DNA of 64,000 nt. Source: Cranoglanis bouderius. Taxonomy: Eukaryota > Chordata > Actinopteri > Siluriformes > Cranoglanididae. Within the stretch, counting starts at the first letter, position 1. Every line of letters begins with the position of its first letter. The position numbers and the translations under genes were made by a program. The stretch covers positions 19,334,256 to 19,398,255 of the forward strand of contig CM042544.1 of assembly GCA_023630585.1 (NCBI GenBank). Direction: 5' to 3'. This document shows positions 52,561 to 64,000 of this stretch, in pieces. Under the pieces are notes generated by a model. It ran no database searches and was not told where the DNA came from. It worked only from the letters and a program-made list of their open reading frames with translations.

Positions 52561-53126
52561 CAAAACAATCTCACTGTTTCCTTTTACTGCTCTTACAGAT
52601 GCATTTTGTAATCTAAGCACCATTGCCGAATTATTAGCAGCTGTAAAAGCGATTGAATTAAGAGATGTTGTAATCAGTCCAAATTATAACAGCCTGAAAA
52701 AACATCTGAACAAATTAATTCATTACTTTGTCACATTAAAGATAGATATTAAATCAATTGGGCTTTTGTTGCAATGAAAGTTTCCAGCTGTTTCATCATG
52801 GTCCAGTGCTACTGAACAAAATTTATACCAAGCTACACGTCATCGCTCCAATCTTAGACATAATTTGAAGCCTGTCTGTTGGCTTTTCTGGATCAACCAT
52901 CTGCACGCTATCATTTGTCTTTGACATAGAAACCAGGCAATGTCCATGCAATTCTTCATATAATGGAATGTCGGAATATGACATTTTAATAGTGCAAAGT
53001 AATGCTCATAGATTTGCTCCAAAAACAATTCAGGTTGGTTAAACCTACCAGATTTCATTTAATAAATCATATTCAGTAACCGCTTTATCCTGAATAAGCA
53101 TTCATAAACACTTGACACAAATCATA

Positions 53127-54193
53127 CAGTCATGTGAAAAAATAAGTACACCCCATGGAAATTGTTGCCTTTTTTGACATATTTGGTCAATCAAACATTT
53201 GATCATCTTTGAAACAGTGCCTATTAATAAAGTTGATATACTTGAACAAAACCACAAGGAAAATTAGCTTTTTCAATCATTTATTCAACAGAAATATCAA
53301 TAGATGTGATCATCTTCTGTGGAAAAAGTAAGTACACCCTTGGCCTCAGAAGCTAGTATTGCCCCCTTTAGCAGAAATAACTTCTTGTAGGCTTTTTGCA
53401 TAATTGTCCACCAGTCTCTGACATCAGCTTGCTAGAATTTTTGACTGCTCTTCCCTGCAATATTCTTTCAGTTGCAAGATGTATGAGGGTTTTCTTGTAT
53501 GTACTGCCCATTTCAAATCCCCCAAAACATTTCAATGGGATTCAAATCCGGGCTTTGACTAGGCCATTCCATAACCCTCAGTTTCTTCTTTTTGAGCCAT
53601 TCCTTGGTGGATTTGCTAGTGTGCTTAGGATCATTATCCTGTTGAAAGGTCCACTTTCGGTTCAGCTTCAACTTTTCAACATAGTCGAATCAATAAATGC
53701 AATCAATTTGCCTATACGCTCATTGGCAAACTGTAGTCTTGCAAAGGCTTTTTCCTGGCACGCCTCACACGCAGGTCAAATTTGTGCAATCTCTTTCTGA
53801 TCGTAGAAACATGCACTTTGACACCAACAGTTGCAAGACTTACTAGCAGATCTTGTGATGAAATTTTGGGGTTCTTGGAGATTTATTTATTTTTGCATCA
53901 GACCGTCTGCTCTTGGGCTGAATTTGCTGGGACGGCCAGTCCTGGACTAATTGGCAGTCGTTTGAAATCTGCACCACTTGTAGATGATTTTCCTTACAGT
54001 GGAATGATGTATTTCAAATAATTTGGAGATCTTTTTAAATCCCTTGCCAGACTCATAGGCATCCACAACCTTTTTTCTAATGGCCTTACAGAACTCTTTA
54101 GATCTTGGTATGATGACACCACACACCTCAATAACAAAGGGAACACTAGACAGAACATAAGACAGGTTCCACCTGCACTCCCTAAGCAGGTTC

Positions 54194-54224
<31 letters not shown>

Positions 54225-54544
54225 TTGTTACATTTATATAGCACTTTTGTAGGCACTCAAAGCGCTTTACATAGTATGGGGGGGGGGGGTCTCCTCAACC
54301 ACCGATCTGATCACTGGCACCCAATCTTGAACACCTGATTCTACTTTTATGGATTTGAAGGTGTGATAAATGTAGGGGTGTACTTACTTTTTCCATGTGA
54401 CTGATCTGTTTTTTGTTCATTTAAATTGTGAAAATTACTTTATTTATAGGCACTGTTTCAAAGAGGATCAAATGTTTGCTTGTCCAACTATGTCAAAAAA
54501 GCCAACAATTTCCATGCGGTGTACTTATTTTTTCTCATGACTGT
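53127..54544 (-). mobile_element. Degenerate Tc1-like element, intergenic
   Basis: The ends CAGTCATGTGAAAAAATAAG and CTTATTTTTTCTCATGACTG are inverted. The minus strand holds broken transposase coding sequence. An (AAT)n array (54194-54223) followed by ATTTATATAGCACTTTTGTA and CAAAGCGCTTTACATAG sits inside, apparently a nested insertion. The short copy at 42987 belongs to the same family. Confidence 0.78.
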
Positions 54545-56060
54545 ATATGCACATCAAATTGTAAAAATATTATCATTCTAACATAAAAAAATCTAACGTA
54601 AAAATCACTTCTAACAAACAATTCTGTCTTCAGACTTTGGAAATCTGAAAGCCACACGGTGATAACTCCATGGATGTGAGAGAACTCAGGAGAAGGCAGG
54701 CATGAGAAAGAACTGTGTTGTATTTATCTATTTATTATTTTTGTTCATGGCAGGAAACTGTCAGAGAAGCTCTCATTAGCTCAGCTCTTGTTCAGGCTTT
54801 TCAGCAGCACGATGCAAGACACGTTGCATATAGAGTAAGCAAGCCATAGTTAATCACACACAGGTGTCTGCGTTCCTTCATTGCCCACTCCTTCTCTGCC
54901 ACTCCACCTCCCATTCACAGCCGGAGTCCAACCACATCCTTGCTTCCACACACACCTCTTATAAGAGTCTGATGTTTGTGTGCAGTGATAATCTTGCTAA
55001 TAATTAGATAATCTTGATAATCTAATGTGTTAAGATGTTAATGTGATTCTGGCTAAGGCTTAGGATTGTTGCTATTACTTTTCTTTAGCTATGCTACACG
55101 GTTTTATCCATTTGTATAGAAAACAGTAGGTTATACATTGTCAGAAATCACAATCTAATTGATTTGAGATTACATAACACTGTGTGACAGTGTGTGAAGA
55201 TTGGGGCATGCAGTTTGCATTATACTAAGCTTACCTTTTTTGTTAGCTACATTAGCCTCAAAGCTCAAATAAATAACTAATGAAACATTTTGGATACCAT
55301 ACATTTGGCTGAACAACTTTGTGGTACCAGAAAAATCCTGTAAATATTATTATTTTTTAGGGTTTTTTTTTTTAGTCCTTTAGCAAACCGTTCAGTCAGT
55401 GACTAAACAGAAATGTAGTCTTAAATGTAGTGTTAAGGGGGTACTCTATAACCCCAGGGTGTAATAAAGTCTCAGATGCTCTCTAACCACCTCTGATACT
55501 GATTCCTTGCACTCATTTATGTCACTATATTACAAAGTACCAGACTGGTGGCAGGAATACTGCAAATATGCCCCCTGCCTTTTACTAAATGGAATAAGTT
55601 TGTTTTGGCTTCCAGTTTGACATTTCCAGGTAATTAAAATCCTGTACTAAAGATTTATAATAGTTAATAGTTTCCATAACTACAATGTAGTCAGCCTAGG
55701 GGTAAAGGCTTTGTCAACATTTTGTCATTTAAACACGATGCGGTTGACACAGAAGCCCAAAATCTTGCTTTTCCCAAGAAAAAATAACACAGTGTTAAGG
55801 AAAACAATATTAACAAGTCTCTTTCAAGAGAAAGTCAAGAAGAAACACTAATTAAACATTTCAATATGGTTAATAGTACATGCTTACATTAGCTGTGCAT
55901 CCCTGGGTTTTTGGGAAGAGGCCATGCACATTATAGTCTATGTTAGAGGTTATAAAGTTCATGCTATGCCACTGTTAATATTAAGGATAAGTCTGACATT
56001 CAAGAATAGCTGTTCAGAACATTAAGAAAATTACCCCTGGAAACATTTTACATCTGTTTA
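54545..56060. other. Intergenic sequence between tg and ccn4
   Basis: About 1.5 kb, AT-rich, with no recognised gene or element. Confidence 0.4.
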
Positions 56061-56069
56061 TATTGAAAT

Positions 56070-56400
56070 CAGGCAAGCACTTCCGTTGTCTGATGGCTAA
56101 AACTGAGAGGCTCAGGAAGAGCTTCTTCCCACAGGCCATCAGACTCCTCAATATTGATATGTCCACCACTCAGATCCCTTAGGACTCCATAAAGAGTCTC
56201 CAATCACTCTGCACTCCATTGAAACTCCGTACACTTCACTTTGCACTTTGTCTTGTTACTACACGTAACATACTGCATATTTTGTACATCCATTTTTGCA
56301 CATTCCTGTGCAAATATATTTTTATTTCTTATTATTTCTTATTCATTTCTGTTTTTAATGTAGTTATTTAAATGCATAGTCTGAAGAGTAGGCCTGGTTT
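56070..56400 (+). mobile_element. LINE 3'-end remnant
   Basis: CTGAGAGGCTCAGGAAGAGC and TTCTTCCCACAGGCCATCAG, then CTCCTCAAT, encode RLRKSFFPQAIRLLN, a phrase seen at the C-terminus of fish LINE reverse transcriptases. The rest is a TTTTTATTTCTTATT-rich 3' tail. The clade is not determined. Confidence 0.5.
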
Positions 56401-56438
56401 TCATTGCACTGCAATATACTGTATATAACTGTGTTAGT

Positions 56439-56480
56439 GGGGGGCACGGTGGCTTAGTAGTTAGCACATACCTCCAGGGT
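56439..56480 (+). mobile_element. SINE head fragment
   Basis: GGGGGGCACGGTGGCTTAGT and AGTTAGCACATACCTCCAGG match the promoter head of the SINE at 32732. It stops where the outer Tc1-like relic begins. Confidence 0.55.
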
Positions 56481-56917
56481 AACAGAAGAAAACAAGGTTA
56501 CAGAGGGCTAAAGAGAAGCAATCATGGAGTGTGGATGATTGGATGAAAGTAATATTCAGTGATGAATCACGAATCTGCATTGGCCACTGAGATGATGCTG
56601 GAACTTTTGTCTGGTGCCGTCCTAATGAAACACATGAAGATGACTCCCTGAAGAAAATCTAATTTCTCCACTCATTTATGATATGGGGTTGCATGTCAGG
56701 GGAGACCTCAACAGTCAATGCACAGGTGTACACTGAAATTTTGGACACTTTTCTCATTCCATCAATAGAAAATAGGTTTGGGGTTATGAAGTCATTGTTC
56801 AGGATGATAATGCATCTTGCCACAGAGCAAACTGTTAAAGTTTTTCTTCAGGAAAGGAATATCAACTCAATGACATGGCCAGCAAACAGACCGGATCTCA
56901 ATCCGATTGAAAATTTA

Positions 56918-58278
56918 CAGTGTGGTATAGAAAAGAATCACCCCCATTTAAAATAATCACATTTTGTTGCTTTTCAGCCTGAAATGAAGACAGACACAGT
57001 TTTGTTTCATCCACCTGTATTTACTCAGTGCAACTTATAACATCCAACTGAAAGATATAACACCAACATGTCAGGAAAAAAATAGAAAAATGTTCTATTT
57101 GGAAAAAAGATCACCCCCCCCCCCCCCCCCCTCCTAAAAATGACTTGTAAACCCAATAAGGTGTAGCTAATCACCTTCTCAGTGGCACACAAAGCCATTT
57201 GACTTTCAACTGTGATCAGCTGTGGTCATTTTGATCAAGCTCAGCATGAAATGAGCTTTCCTGGAGCATTTCAAATCAACTATGGGTGGCAAGGCACTGT
57301 CAAAAGATCTCCGGGATAAAGTTATGGACAGGCACAAGTCAGGAGATGGATACAAAAAAATTCAAAGGCTTTATCAATGCCTAGAAGCACAGTGAAGTCT
57401 GTTATTAAGTGGAAGGTATTTGGTACAACACAGACCCTACAGCAACTCTGAAGCAGTTGCAGGAATTTATGACAAAGAGTCATCATTGTGTGCATGTGAC
57501 AACAATATCACAAATTCTCCACAAATGTGGCTTGTATGGGAGGGTTGCAAGGAAAAAGCCACCCACAACTGAGCTTTGCCAAAACGCACCTTGAAGATTC
57601 TGAGGCCACATGGAGAAAGGTGTTATGGTCAGATGAGAATAAAATTGAATTATTTGGCCTCAACACCAAATGATATGTCTGGCGGAAATCCAATACAGCT
57701 CACCAAATAACACCATTCCTACAGTAAAGCATGGAGGTGGTAATATCCTGTTATGGGGGTGTTTCTCTGCAGCAGGGACTGGAGCACTTGTCAGGATAGA
57801 AGGAAAATGGATGGGGCAAAATACCATCAAATTCTTGAGGAAAATCTGCTGCCCTCTGCCAGAATGTTGTCAATGGGAAGAAGGTTTACCTTCCAACATG
57901 ACAATGAGCCAAAGTACAAAGCAAAACTGACCACACAGTGGTTGAAGGTGAAAAAGGTGAATGTCCTTGCATGGCCTAGTCAGAGCCCAGACTTAAACCC
58001 CATTGAAAATCTGTGGAATGACTTGAAGACTGCAGTCCACAAACAGTCACCATTAAATTTAACTGAACTTGAGAAGTTCTGCAAAAAGTGGGCAAATATT
58101 ACAAAGTCTAGATGTGCAAAGTTAGTAGAGACATATCCCAACAGACTTTTTCTGACATGTTGGTGTTATATCTTTCACTTGGATGTTATAAGTAAATACA
58201 GCTGGATGAAACAAAAACTGTGTCCATCTTCATTTCATGATTATTTTAAAGGGGGGTGATTCTTTTCTATACCCACTG
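56918..58278 (+). mobile_element. Tc1-like element nested inside another
   Basis: The ends are inverted: CAGTGTGGTATAGAAAAGAATC at the left and GATTCTTTTCTATACCCACTG at the right, flanked by TA on both sides. The coding strand is plus: a damaged MGGKALSKDLRDKVMDRHKS start near 57282, then HGGGNILLWGCFSAAGTGA and HDNEPKYKAK, SQSPDLNPIENLWNDLKTAV near 57910-58025, with several frameshifts. Confidence 0.85.
57113..57132 (+). repeat. Poly-C run inside the nested Tc1 element
   Basis: About 20 cytosines near the left end of the element; a likely place for sequencing length error. Confidence 0.8.
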
Positions 58279-58629
58279 TATGGTGGATATTTTAAAAAAA
58301 AATAAAAAAATTGGTCCATGACAAGGCTCCATCCTGCAAAGCTGATCTGTCAAGAAAATTGTGATTTTCTTTGTTGATGATTCCATCATTTTGTCCTCAA
58401 CATTGAGTGATTCCATCATTTTTTCCTCTACTTGATCTGGATAAAAATATGCCATTAATTAAAACAATTTGATTTGTTTGAGGTATGTTTCACAAAGCCA
58501 GAATGTTCAGCTACTAAACAAAAATAGTTTTGTGTCATATATCTGATTTGTTTATTTGCTGCTAAGTAAAATAGCCGGATGAGCATCCTCTAAGTGTGGT
58601 GATTCCATCATTTTTGCCAGGGGTTGTAC

Positions 58630-59233
58630 AACGGCGTTCAATAGGTTGGTTGGTTGGTTTGTTTGTTTGTTTGTTTGTTTGTTTGTTTGTTTATTTATTT
58701 ATTTATTTATTTAACTCACTCATCTCAAAAATAAGTGGTAACAGTCAGGGAAAAAAGAGCAAAAGTCCCAGAATACAGTGCAGCTACACAACACGGTTGC
58801 ACTGAGCTACAGCAGCGACTCGGCTACTTAACAAGCTACAAACTCACAAGCATGATGGCTGCTGCGTTGTTATCTTTAGCCAGAGATGAGGCAAGGGTTA
58901 AATCCCACTGGCACCACTATCAGCAGGTATTCCAACAGCATTGTGGGTAATATAGGAACTGGTTAACCGAAGTCAGAATAGACCAAGAAGTTTCAATTTT
59001 AAAATGTCAGCTCAAAAATTCAGTACAAAATAAATCTTTGGACGGCAACTGAAGATCACGTGTTATCTAGAAAGCTTAATATGTAAGTCGTCGAGGAAAG
59101 GATTTTTCCTTCAAAGCTTAAGTTAATTCCCCACGCTCTGTTTTAGCTAAAGGGGATGGAAGCAGGAGGAGAAACACGGAGCCAAACGAATGACCAGGTC
59201 TGAGAGCTCACGTCAGCACCAACACAGCTCTCT

Positions 59234-59269
<36 letters not shown>

Positions 59270-59384
59270 CACTAAAACGAGCGGCTGATGGAAGAAAGAC
59301 CCGCGCGCACAGAGCACCATGGAGTTTAATTACAACAGAGAATGAATTTTGATGTCTCGATGCGTCTCTCGCGGGATTTCAGTG
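58630..59384 (+). promoter_or_regulatory. ccn4: Region upstream of ccn4: microsatellites and presumed 5' flank
   Basis: It contains (GTTT)n/(ATTT)n at 58656-58711 and (GT)n at 59237-59268. No TATA box is obvious close to the ATG. An EST or CAGE signal would be needed to place the start. Confidence 0.35.
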
Positions 59385-61510
59385 ATGAGGTGGCTCCTGT
59401 CGTGGATCCTGCTGGTAACCGGTGGACTTTATCAGGTGAGGAGTCTGTTTAGCAAATGTTTAGTCAGCTGTCTAGCCAGTTCATTTCGGGCTAAGCTCAG
59501 AGAGAAACGTGAATGTGCAAATGTGCTGCACTAAATAGGAAGTACAGACCTTAAACCTGAAAGTTAAACCTGGCTTGAGTTAACTCGACACAACATATCC
59601 AGAGTCAGCAGTTCCTGAACAGTGGAGAATTTGAGTGATGAAGGGCGATCAACTCTAAATCTCTCTCAGCCTGATCCTGATATAGGCACATGATGTCTGT
59701 GGACATATTATCATCTGGAAATGTTTCAAAATGTTTAAGGAAAACGTCAAAGAAATATGTGAGTAAATGTTCAGTAGGTTGGTAGTAATATATTCCTGAA
59801 TTTACCACAAACTGCCTGTGTTTTCTACACCATAGACTAAATAAATCCGATTTAATTCAAATCAGTTGGACAAAAAAAAAAAAATAAAAAATACAAACTG
59901 GGTATTACATGCCTACAGAAGCTAATTGTTTAGCTCTAGGTTTATTTTAATTTGACTGTAGCCAACAGGGGTCTGCATTAACCTAACATCATAAGTAACT
60001 AATAAATTTTTTGCTAGTTGTTGAATTGAGAGTGTGTGCACCCCCACAGTTATCATACAGACCTATAGTTATCGTCCATCTGCACACCTTTTGCTCATGT
60101 GTCCACAGTTGAAGCTAGAAACTTGCCATGTGAAAAGGTAGACTTGTAGCTCAGGTTTAACAAAATGTCATTTCTTCCTAGCTGGCAGTGTATGAGCTAT
60201 TCAGTGGCTACTGGAGAAGCACATTAAAAACAGGAAGTTACTTTAGGGCAACATGGTGGTGCAGTGGGTAGTGCTACCACCTCACAGCTCCTGGGTTTGA
60301 TCCTGAGCTTGGGTTACGCTAAATCGCCCCAGGTGTGAATGCTTGTGTTAATGTATATGTGTAGGGTGATTTGCGATGGATTGGCTTTCCAACCAGGGTA
60401 AAATCTCCTGCTGTACGCCAGGATTGGCTCTGGATCCACCATGACCCCGACCAGGATTTAAAGCATTTCAATGAATGATGAATGAATTCATGATTTTATT
60501 AAGAATGCCTCTCTGATAACTCGTTTCTGTGGTCGTGTCGTTGGGGGTATAGTCAATCTCTGGCTCGTTCTATGTTATGACAAGGCCGTTTCTCTCCTCT
60601 TGATATGGCAATGATGTCTATGGCTATACTTACCTAAAAAAAAAATTCCAAGGTACTAGATTCCATCTAGTACCTTACTGTTTTTGATTTGTCCCTCTGG
60701 AGGAACTTTTCAACGCTCTATGTAAAATCTTATGAGATAGTATTACTCTGTGTGTTACCTCTTTAGGAAGCTAAGAACACCAAACTACCAAAAGAACCAA
60801 TGAGAAACCAATTTTGCTAAGAATGAATTTCATTTCATAATAATGCCACATACACTCTCTGATGCGACCCTGAGCCCATGCACTGGACCCTGGCAGGTGG
60901 ATGTTTATAATCCTGCAGTTGGGACAGGTTCTAGATTAGGAGACACAGAGAACAAGCAGGGATACCCCCTGTCTCCAGGATTTGTAAATCACAAATTGTG
61001 ATTTACATGCTTAGGAGGTAATCATTCTATTTATATACAATTCTGCTAGGTCTAGAACTTACAACTTTGTAATGACATGTTGGTGGCATAAGTTAAATAG
61101 GCATCCAAAGTGACATGTTAAATGTTAAATAAAGATCCTTTAATAATCTGTATATAATCTGTAAATAATCCGTAAACCATCTGGCACAATTGTCTGAGCT
61201 GTGCTGTGATAGATAATTAATCAACATCTGCTGACCAAACAGATTAGAGAATTAACAGAGCTGTGGTATCATTATAAATAATCTCTCTGTTGCCTAAAAC
61301 ACTAAAACAACTGGAAATTTAGATGTGCTGTGTGATAAAGCTCATTTCTGGGTGATCACACACTTTATAAGCATAATTTAAGCAGAATGAGTGCCTCATT
61401 TTGATGTGAAACCAGATAATAAAGTACATAACTTCCCTTGCTTCTTCTGTGTATATCTAGTCCAATAGTGCCATCAGGTGGAACAGAGTGATGTTAGATA
61501 TACTGTATGA

Positions 61511-61559
<49 letters not shown>

Positions 61560-63420
61560 AAGGTCTTATCCCAAAGTCCCACAGTCATTTCAGTTGTGAA
61601 CACAGACCTGGACCTGTATAACAGGACACAGTACTGCAAGTGGCCCTGTAAATGTCCTAAGGTGGCCCCTGTGTGCCCTCTGGGGATCAGTCTGCTCACA
61701 GACGGCTGTGACTGCTGTAAGGCCTGTGCTAAACAGCTCGGAGAAACCTGCAACGAGAAAGACACATGTGACTACCATAAGGGGCTGTACTGTGACTACA
61801 GCGCTGACAAGCCTAGGTACGAAAAAGGCGTGTGTGCATGTAAGTGATTTCACATACTGATCAACTATTTTTCTTTATGCTTTGTCCACCCACTGTTCAC
61901 TTTAATACAACACCTAAAGATGATTTTTTAAAATATTACTCATGAAGAGTCTATATTAATAATACAAACAAAGCATCTTGCAAGCAGTTGACTTTTCAGA
62001 CTGCATACCAACACATTTAGCACCAAGATATCCTGCATAGTTGGTAGAACCTGAAAATAACATGAACCAACAAGCACTTTGAGACTTAATATTGCTTATT
62101 CCAGCTGTGATTACGCACATTTTGACCTGTACTTAAGACACATTCTTGCCACTTTTGCTGTTTCACATTGTCGTGTTAAAGTAAATCTGTGCTGCTGTTT
62201 ATGTACTTCTGTAATTTAGATCTGGTCGGGACAGGCTGTGAGTATAATGGTGTGATCTACCGTAATGGTCAGAGCTTTCAGCCTAGCTGTAAGTACCGCT
62301 GCTTGTGTGTAAATGGGGCGATCGGGTGTGTGCCACTGTGTACTGACTCCCTGCCGCCTCGGGGGTGGTGTCAGTTACCCAAGCTGGTGAAGATTCCAGG
62401 CCGTTGCTGTGAGAAGTGGATCTGTAATGAGCCTCGAAAAACCCGCAGGACGAGCCCACGACATGCTGTGGAGGGTAAGGATTTCTTTAATGTCTGAGCC
62501 CACTGTCGATCATTAATCATTTCAAGGATTAAAGCACCTTGTTGTTTAAAGTGATGCAGCCTCTGCATTGGGGTTGTAAATTTTCTGGTTTATTGTCTGT
62601 AAAAGCTGTCTTGCCTTAGAAGTATACAGACGTCAAACAACTAAAGTATTTCATATTGCTTTCAGAGCCTCTAAGCACCAATGAGATCTGGCACAACAAC
62701 TGCATTACCCAGACTACCCCTTGGAGTCCGTGCTCAAAGACCTGTGGGCGGGGCGTATCCATGCGACTCTCCAATGACAATGCACAGTGCGTGATGGAGA
62801 ATGAAAGCCGGCTGTGTAACCTCAGGCCCTGTGACGTGGACATAACCAAACATTTTCGGGTAAAGACGCACTTCATCTGTTTTGTCAGTCACCAACTTGT
62901 TTTTTTTTTGTTTTTTTTTTAATGTTTTCATTCATCCAGGTCATGTTTAATGTCTAGTACTAGCCAAGTAGTTGACTTTCTGGTGTTTTTAGGAGAACTG
63001 ATGAAGTCACCAGAAGTTGCATCACCTTCAATTATTATTACTTATTCACTGATTGATGTGACTAAATACAATTAAAAGAAGCACTCACACACTTCCGCAA
63101 TCATCATTTCTGTCATGTAGCCAGGTAAGAAATGTCTGAACATCTATCGTGAGCGTGAACTTCAGAACTTCACCATCTCCGGCTGCATCAGTAAGAAACC
63201 CTACTGGCCCAAATACTGCGGAGTGTGTTCGGATGAACGCTGCTGCATCCCTTACAAGTCGAAGACTATCGAGGTGGAGTTTGAGTGTCCCAATGGAGCA
63301 GTGTTCACCTGGAAGTACATGTGGATCAACGCATGCTTCTGCAACCTCTCCTGCAGAAACCCCAATGATATCTTTGCTGACCTGGAGCCTTACTATGAGC
63401 ACAATGAGATCATGAACTGA
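59385..63420 (+). CDS. ccn4: CCN family member 4 (WISP1), complete, 5 exons
   Basis: CCN4 is a secreted matricellular protein that acts on integrins and proteoglycans and is a WNT target in mammals. Exons: 59385-59435, 61563-61839, 62220-62474, 62666-62859, 63121-63420; 359 codons including stop (human 367 residues). The layout is the classic CCN one: signal peptide MRWLLSWILLVTGGLYQ, then IGFBP, VWC, TSP1 and cystine-knot (CT) domains, one per exon. The start at 59385 matches the family MRW beginning; an in-frame ATG at 59352 would add eleven residues. The position just downstream of tg matches the mammalian order. Confidence 0.95.
60246..60485 (+). mobile_element. SINE in ccn4 intron 1
   Basis: The head GGGCAACATGGTGGTGCAGT and CTGGGTTTGATCCTGAGC has A/B-box-like features. 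The tail reads AATGAATGATGAATGAAT. It is related in layout to the SINE at 32732 but diverged in the body. Confidence 0.65.
61516..61559 (+). repeat. (CT)n(AT)n microsatellite before the ccn4 exon 2 acceptor
   Basis: About 15 CT units and 6-7 AT units run straight into AAAG at 61562. Confidence 0.9.
61563..61839 (+). CDS. ccn4: ccn4 exon 2: IGFBP-like domain
   Basis: It encodes YCKWPCKCPKVAPVCPLG, TDGCDCCKACAKQLGETC and GLYCDYSADKPRYEKGVC. The GCDCCKxC motif is the IGFBP signature. The acceptor at 61562 is preceded by a (CT)n-(AT)n microsatellite. Confidence 0.93.
62220..62474 (+). CDS. ccn4: ccn4 exon 3: von Willebrand factor C domain
   Basis: It encodes GTGCEYNGVIYRNGQSFQPS, CKYRCLCVNGAIGCVPLC and IPGRCCEKWIC, with the cysteine pattern of a VWC domain. 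A variable basic hinge (EPRKTRRTSPRH) follows at the exon end, where CCN proteins are often cleaved. Confidence 0.93.
62666..62859 (+). CDS. ccn4: ccn4 exon 4: thrombospondin type 1 repeat
   Basis: It encodes TTPWSPCSKTCGRGVSMRLS, then QCVMENESRLCNLRPC. The WSPCSKTCG motif is the TSP1 signature. The exon ends in phase 0. Confidence 0.93.
63121..63420 (+). CDS. ccn4: ccn4 exon 5: C-terminal cystine-knot domain
   Basis: It encodes GKKCLNIYRERELQNFTISG, CGVCSDERCCIPYKSKTIEV and INACFCNLSCRNPNDIFADL, ending EIMN-stop. The cysteine spacing fits the CT cystine knot that mediates dimerisation and heparin/integrin contact. An NFT sequon is present. Confidence 0.94.
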   Translation, partial: PGKKCLNIYRERELQNFTISGCISKKPYWPKYCGVCSDERCCIPYKSKTIEVEFECPNGAVFTWKYMWINACFCNLSCRNPNDIFADLEPYYEHNEIMN

Positions 63421-64000
63421 GACTGAGAGGAGCGATGACCACAGATTTTCCACAATCCCAGTGCTGGCTGACGGGATCTGTGATTATAAGTCATTTCAAG
63501 AGGTCAAAGCCAGAATCCTTTCACTCATGTGTGTTCAGATAATACGTATATAGAGTTAATGCACATTCTGGGTGGGTATTACTGTGCCACATTAAAATTC
63601 TGTGTGTTGGAGGAAATAAGAAACAACTGGTATGCCGGGTATTTGATTTTGCGTCAGCAAAACCACGTTCTATGGTGCAGGAAAGTATTTCAAATTTCCA
63701 AAAGGCTTACACTTCAGGAGGATTTTATCCCACTCATTTGGAATGTAGTTTGGTTGGAAAATGTTTCCTTTGGCATTTTCCAAAGTCTTAAATCATAGAG
63801 GAGCCACAGGGCTTATGTAATGGAAATGCTATATACAATGAATTGGTATGAGGGTTTTATATTCCTTACATGAAAATATAATATTTCGAAACAGTCACAG
63901 GTTTTAAGCACACGTTTTTTTGTATGAAGATATAGGTGTTTGTTTTTTTTACAAAATTTGTAAATTGTTATCTTAATACGTTGTTTATATTGAGTAGCAC
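63421..64000 (+). other. ccn4: ccn4 3' UTR, continuing past the window end
   Basis: Non-coding sequence after the stop codon. No canonical AATAAA is evident before the window ends, so the 3' end probably lies beyond 64000. Confidence 0.55.

Larger units (their letters stand above)
56481..58629 (+). mobile_element. 5'-truncated mariner/Tc1-like relic, split by a nested element
   Basis: The left part (56481-56917) encodes broken transposase with VIFSDESRICIG, MIWGCMSG and ANRPDLNPIENL. It resumes after the inner element at 58279 with TGGTGGATATTT, giving NPIENLWW across the join. The right end is GGTGATTCCATCATTTTTGC and GGGGTTGTA near 58629. The left terminal repeat is missing. Confidence 0.75.
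59436..61562 (+). other. ccn4: ccn4 intron 1
   Basis: About 2.1 kb. It contains the SINE at 60246-60485 and ends in a (CT)n(AT)n tract. Nothing else was recognised. Confidence 0.6.

Overview
This is vertebrate nuclear DNA, almost certainly from a teleost fish. The genes have many short exons with GT/AG borders, there are several families of Tc1/mariner transposons, tRNA-derived SINEs and long dinucleotide arrays, and the encoded proteins are clearly vertebrate. The repeat mix would fit a catfish-like (siluriform) fish, but I cannot prove the order or species from this window alone.

The gene order is phf20l1 (3' part, + strand, to about 11.33 kb), then tg (thyroglobulin, + strand, 12.35-52.54 kb, complete), with sla (Src-like adaptor, - strand, 37.95-41.81 kb) nested inside tg intron 41, then ccn4 (WISP1, + strand, 59.39-63.42 kb and 3' UTR). 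This matches the mammalian PHF20L1-TG-SLA-CCN4 block, including the antisense nesting of SLA. The tg exons I traced number 48 and sum to about 2,722 codons. The reading phase is continuous across every junction. The hormone-forming tyrosines near both protein ends are kept.

Region by region: 1-1,677 is phf20l1 intron carrying a Tc1-like element. 1,678-10,021 holds 18 phf20l1 coding exons (WIALVKAA block, C2H2 finger, lysine tract, PHD finger, conserved C-terminus; the Tudor exons lie upstream of the window). 10,022-12,353 is 3' UTR and a short intergenic space. 12,354-35,259 holds the tg promoter and exons 1-37 (type 1, 2 and 3 repeats). 35,697-52,401 holds the cholinesterase-like domain, with sla in intron 41 and a 6.5 kb transposon-filled intron 44. 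52,402-59,384 is intergenic and mostly mobile-element debris, including one Tc1 element nested in another. 59,385-63,420 is ccn4 with the standard five-exon CCN layout (signal, IGFBP, VWC, TSP1, CT).

The four genes do not form a pathway. Thyroglobulin is the secreted scaffold for thyroid hormone, SLA is a cytoplasmic adaptor of antigen-receptor signalling, PHF20L1 is a nuclear methyl-lysine reader, and CCN4 is a secreted matricellular signal. I found no undescribed biological system. The points most worth a second look are an apparent 2-bp frameshift in the sla SH2 exon, tg and ccn4 splice acceptors built directly on microsatellites (one overlapping a 22-bp perfect palindrome), an in-frame tandem acceptor in tg, a nested transposon whose removal restores the host transposase motif, and a Tc1 copy disabled by one late stop codon.
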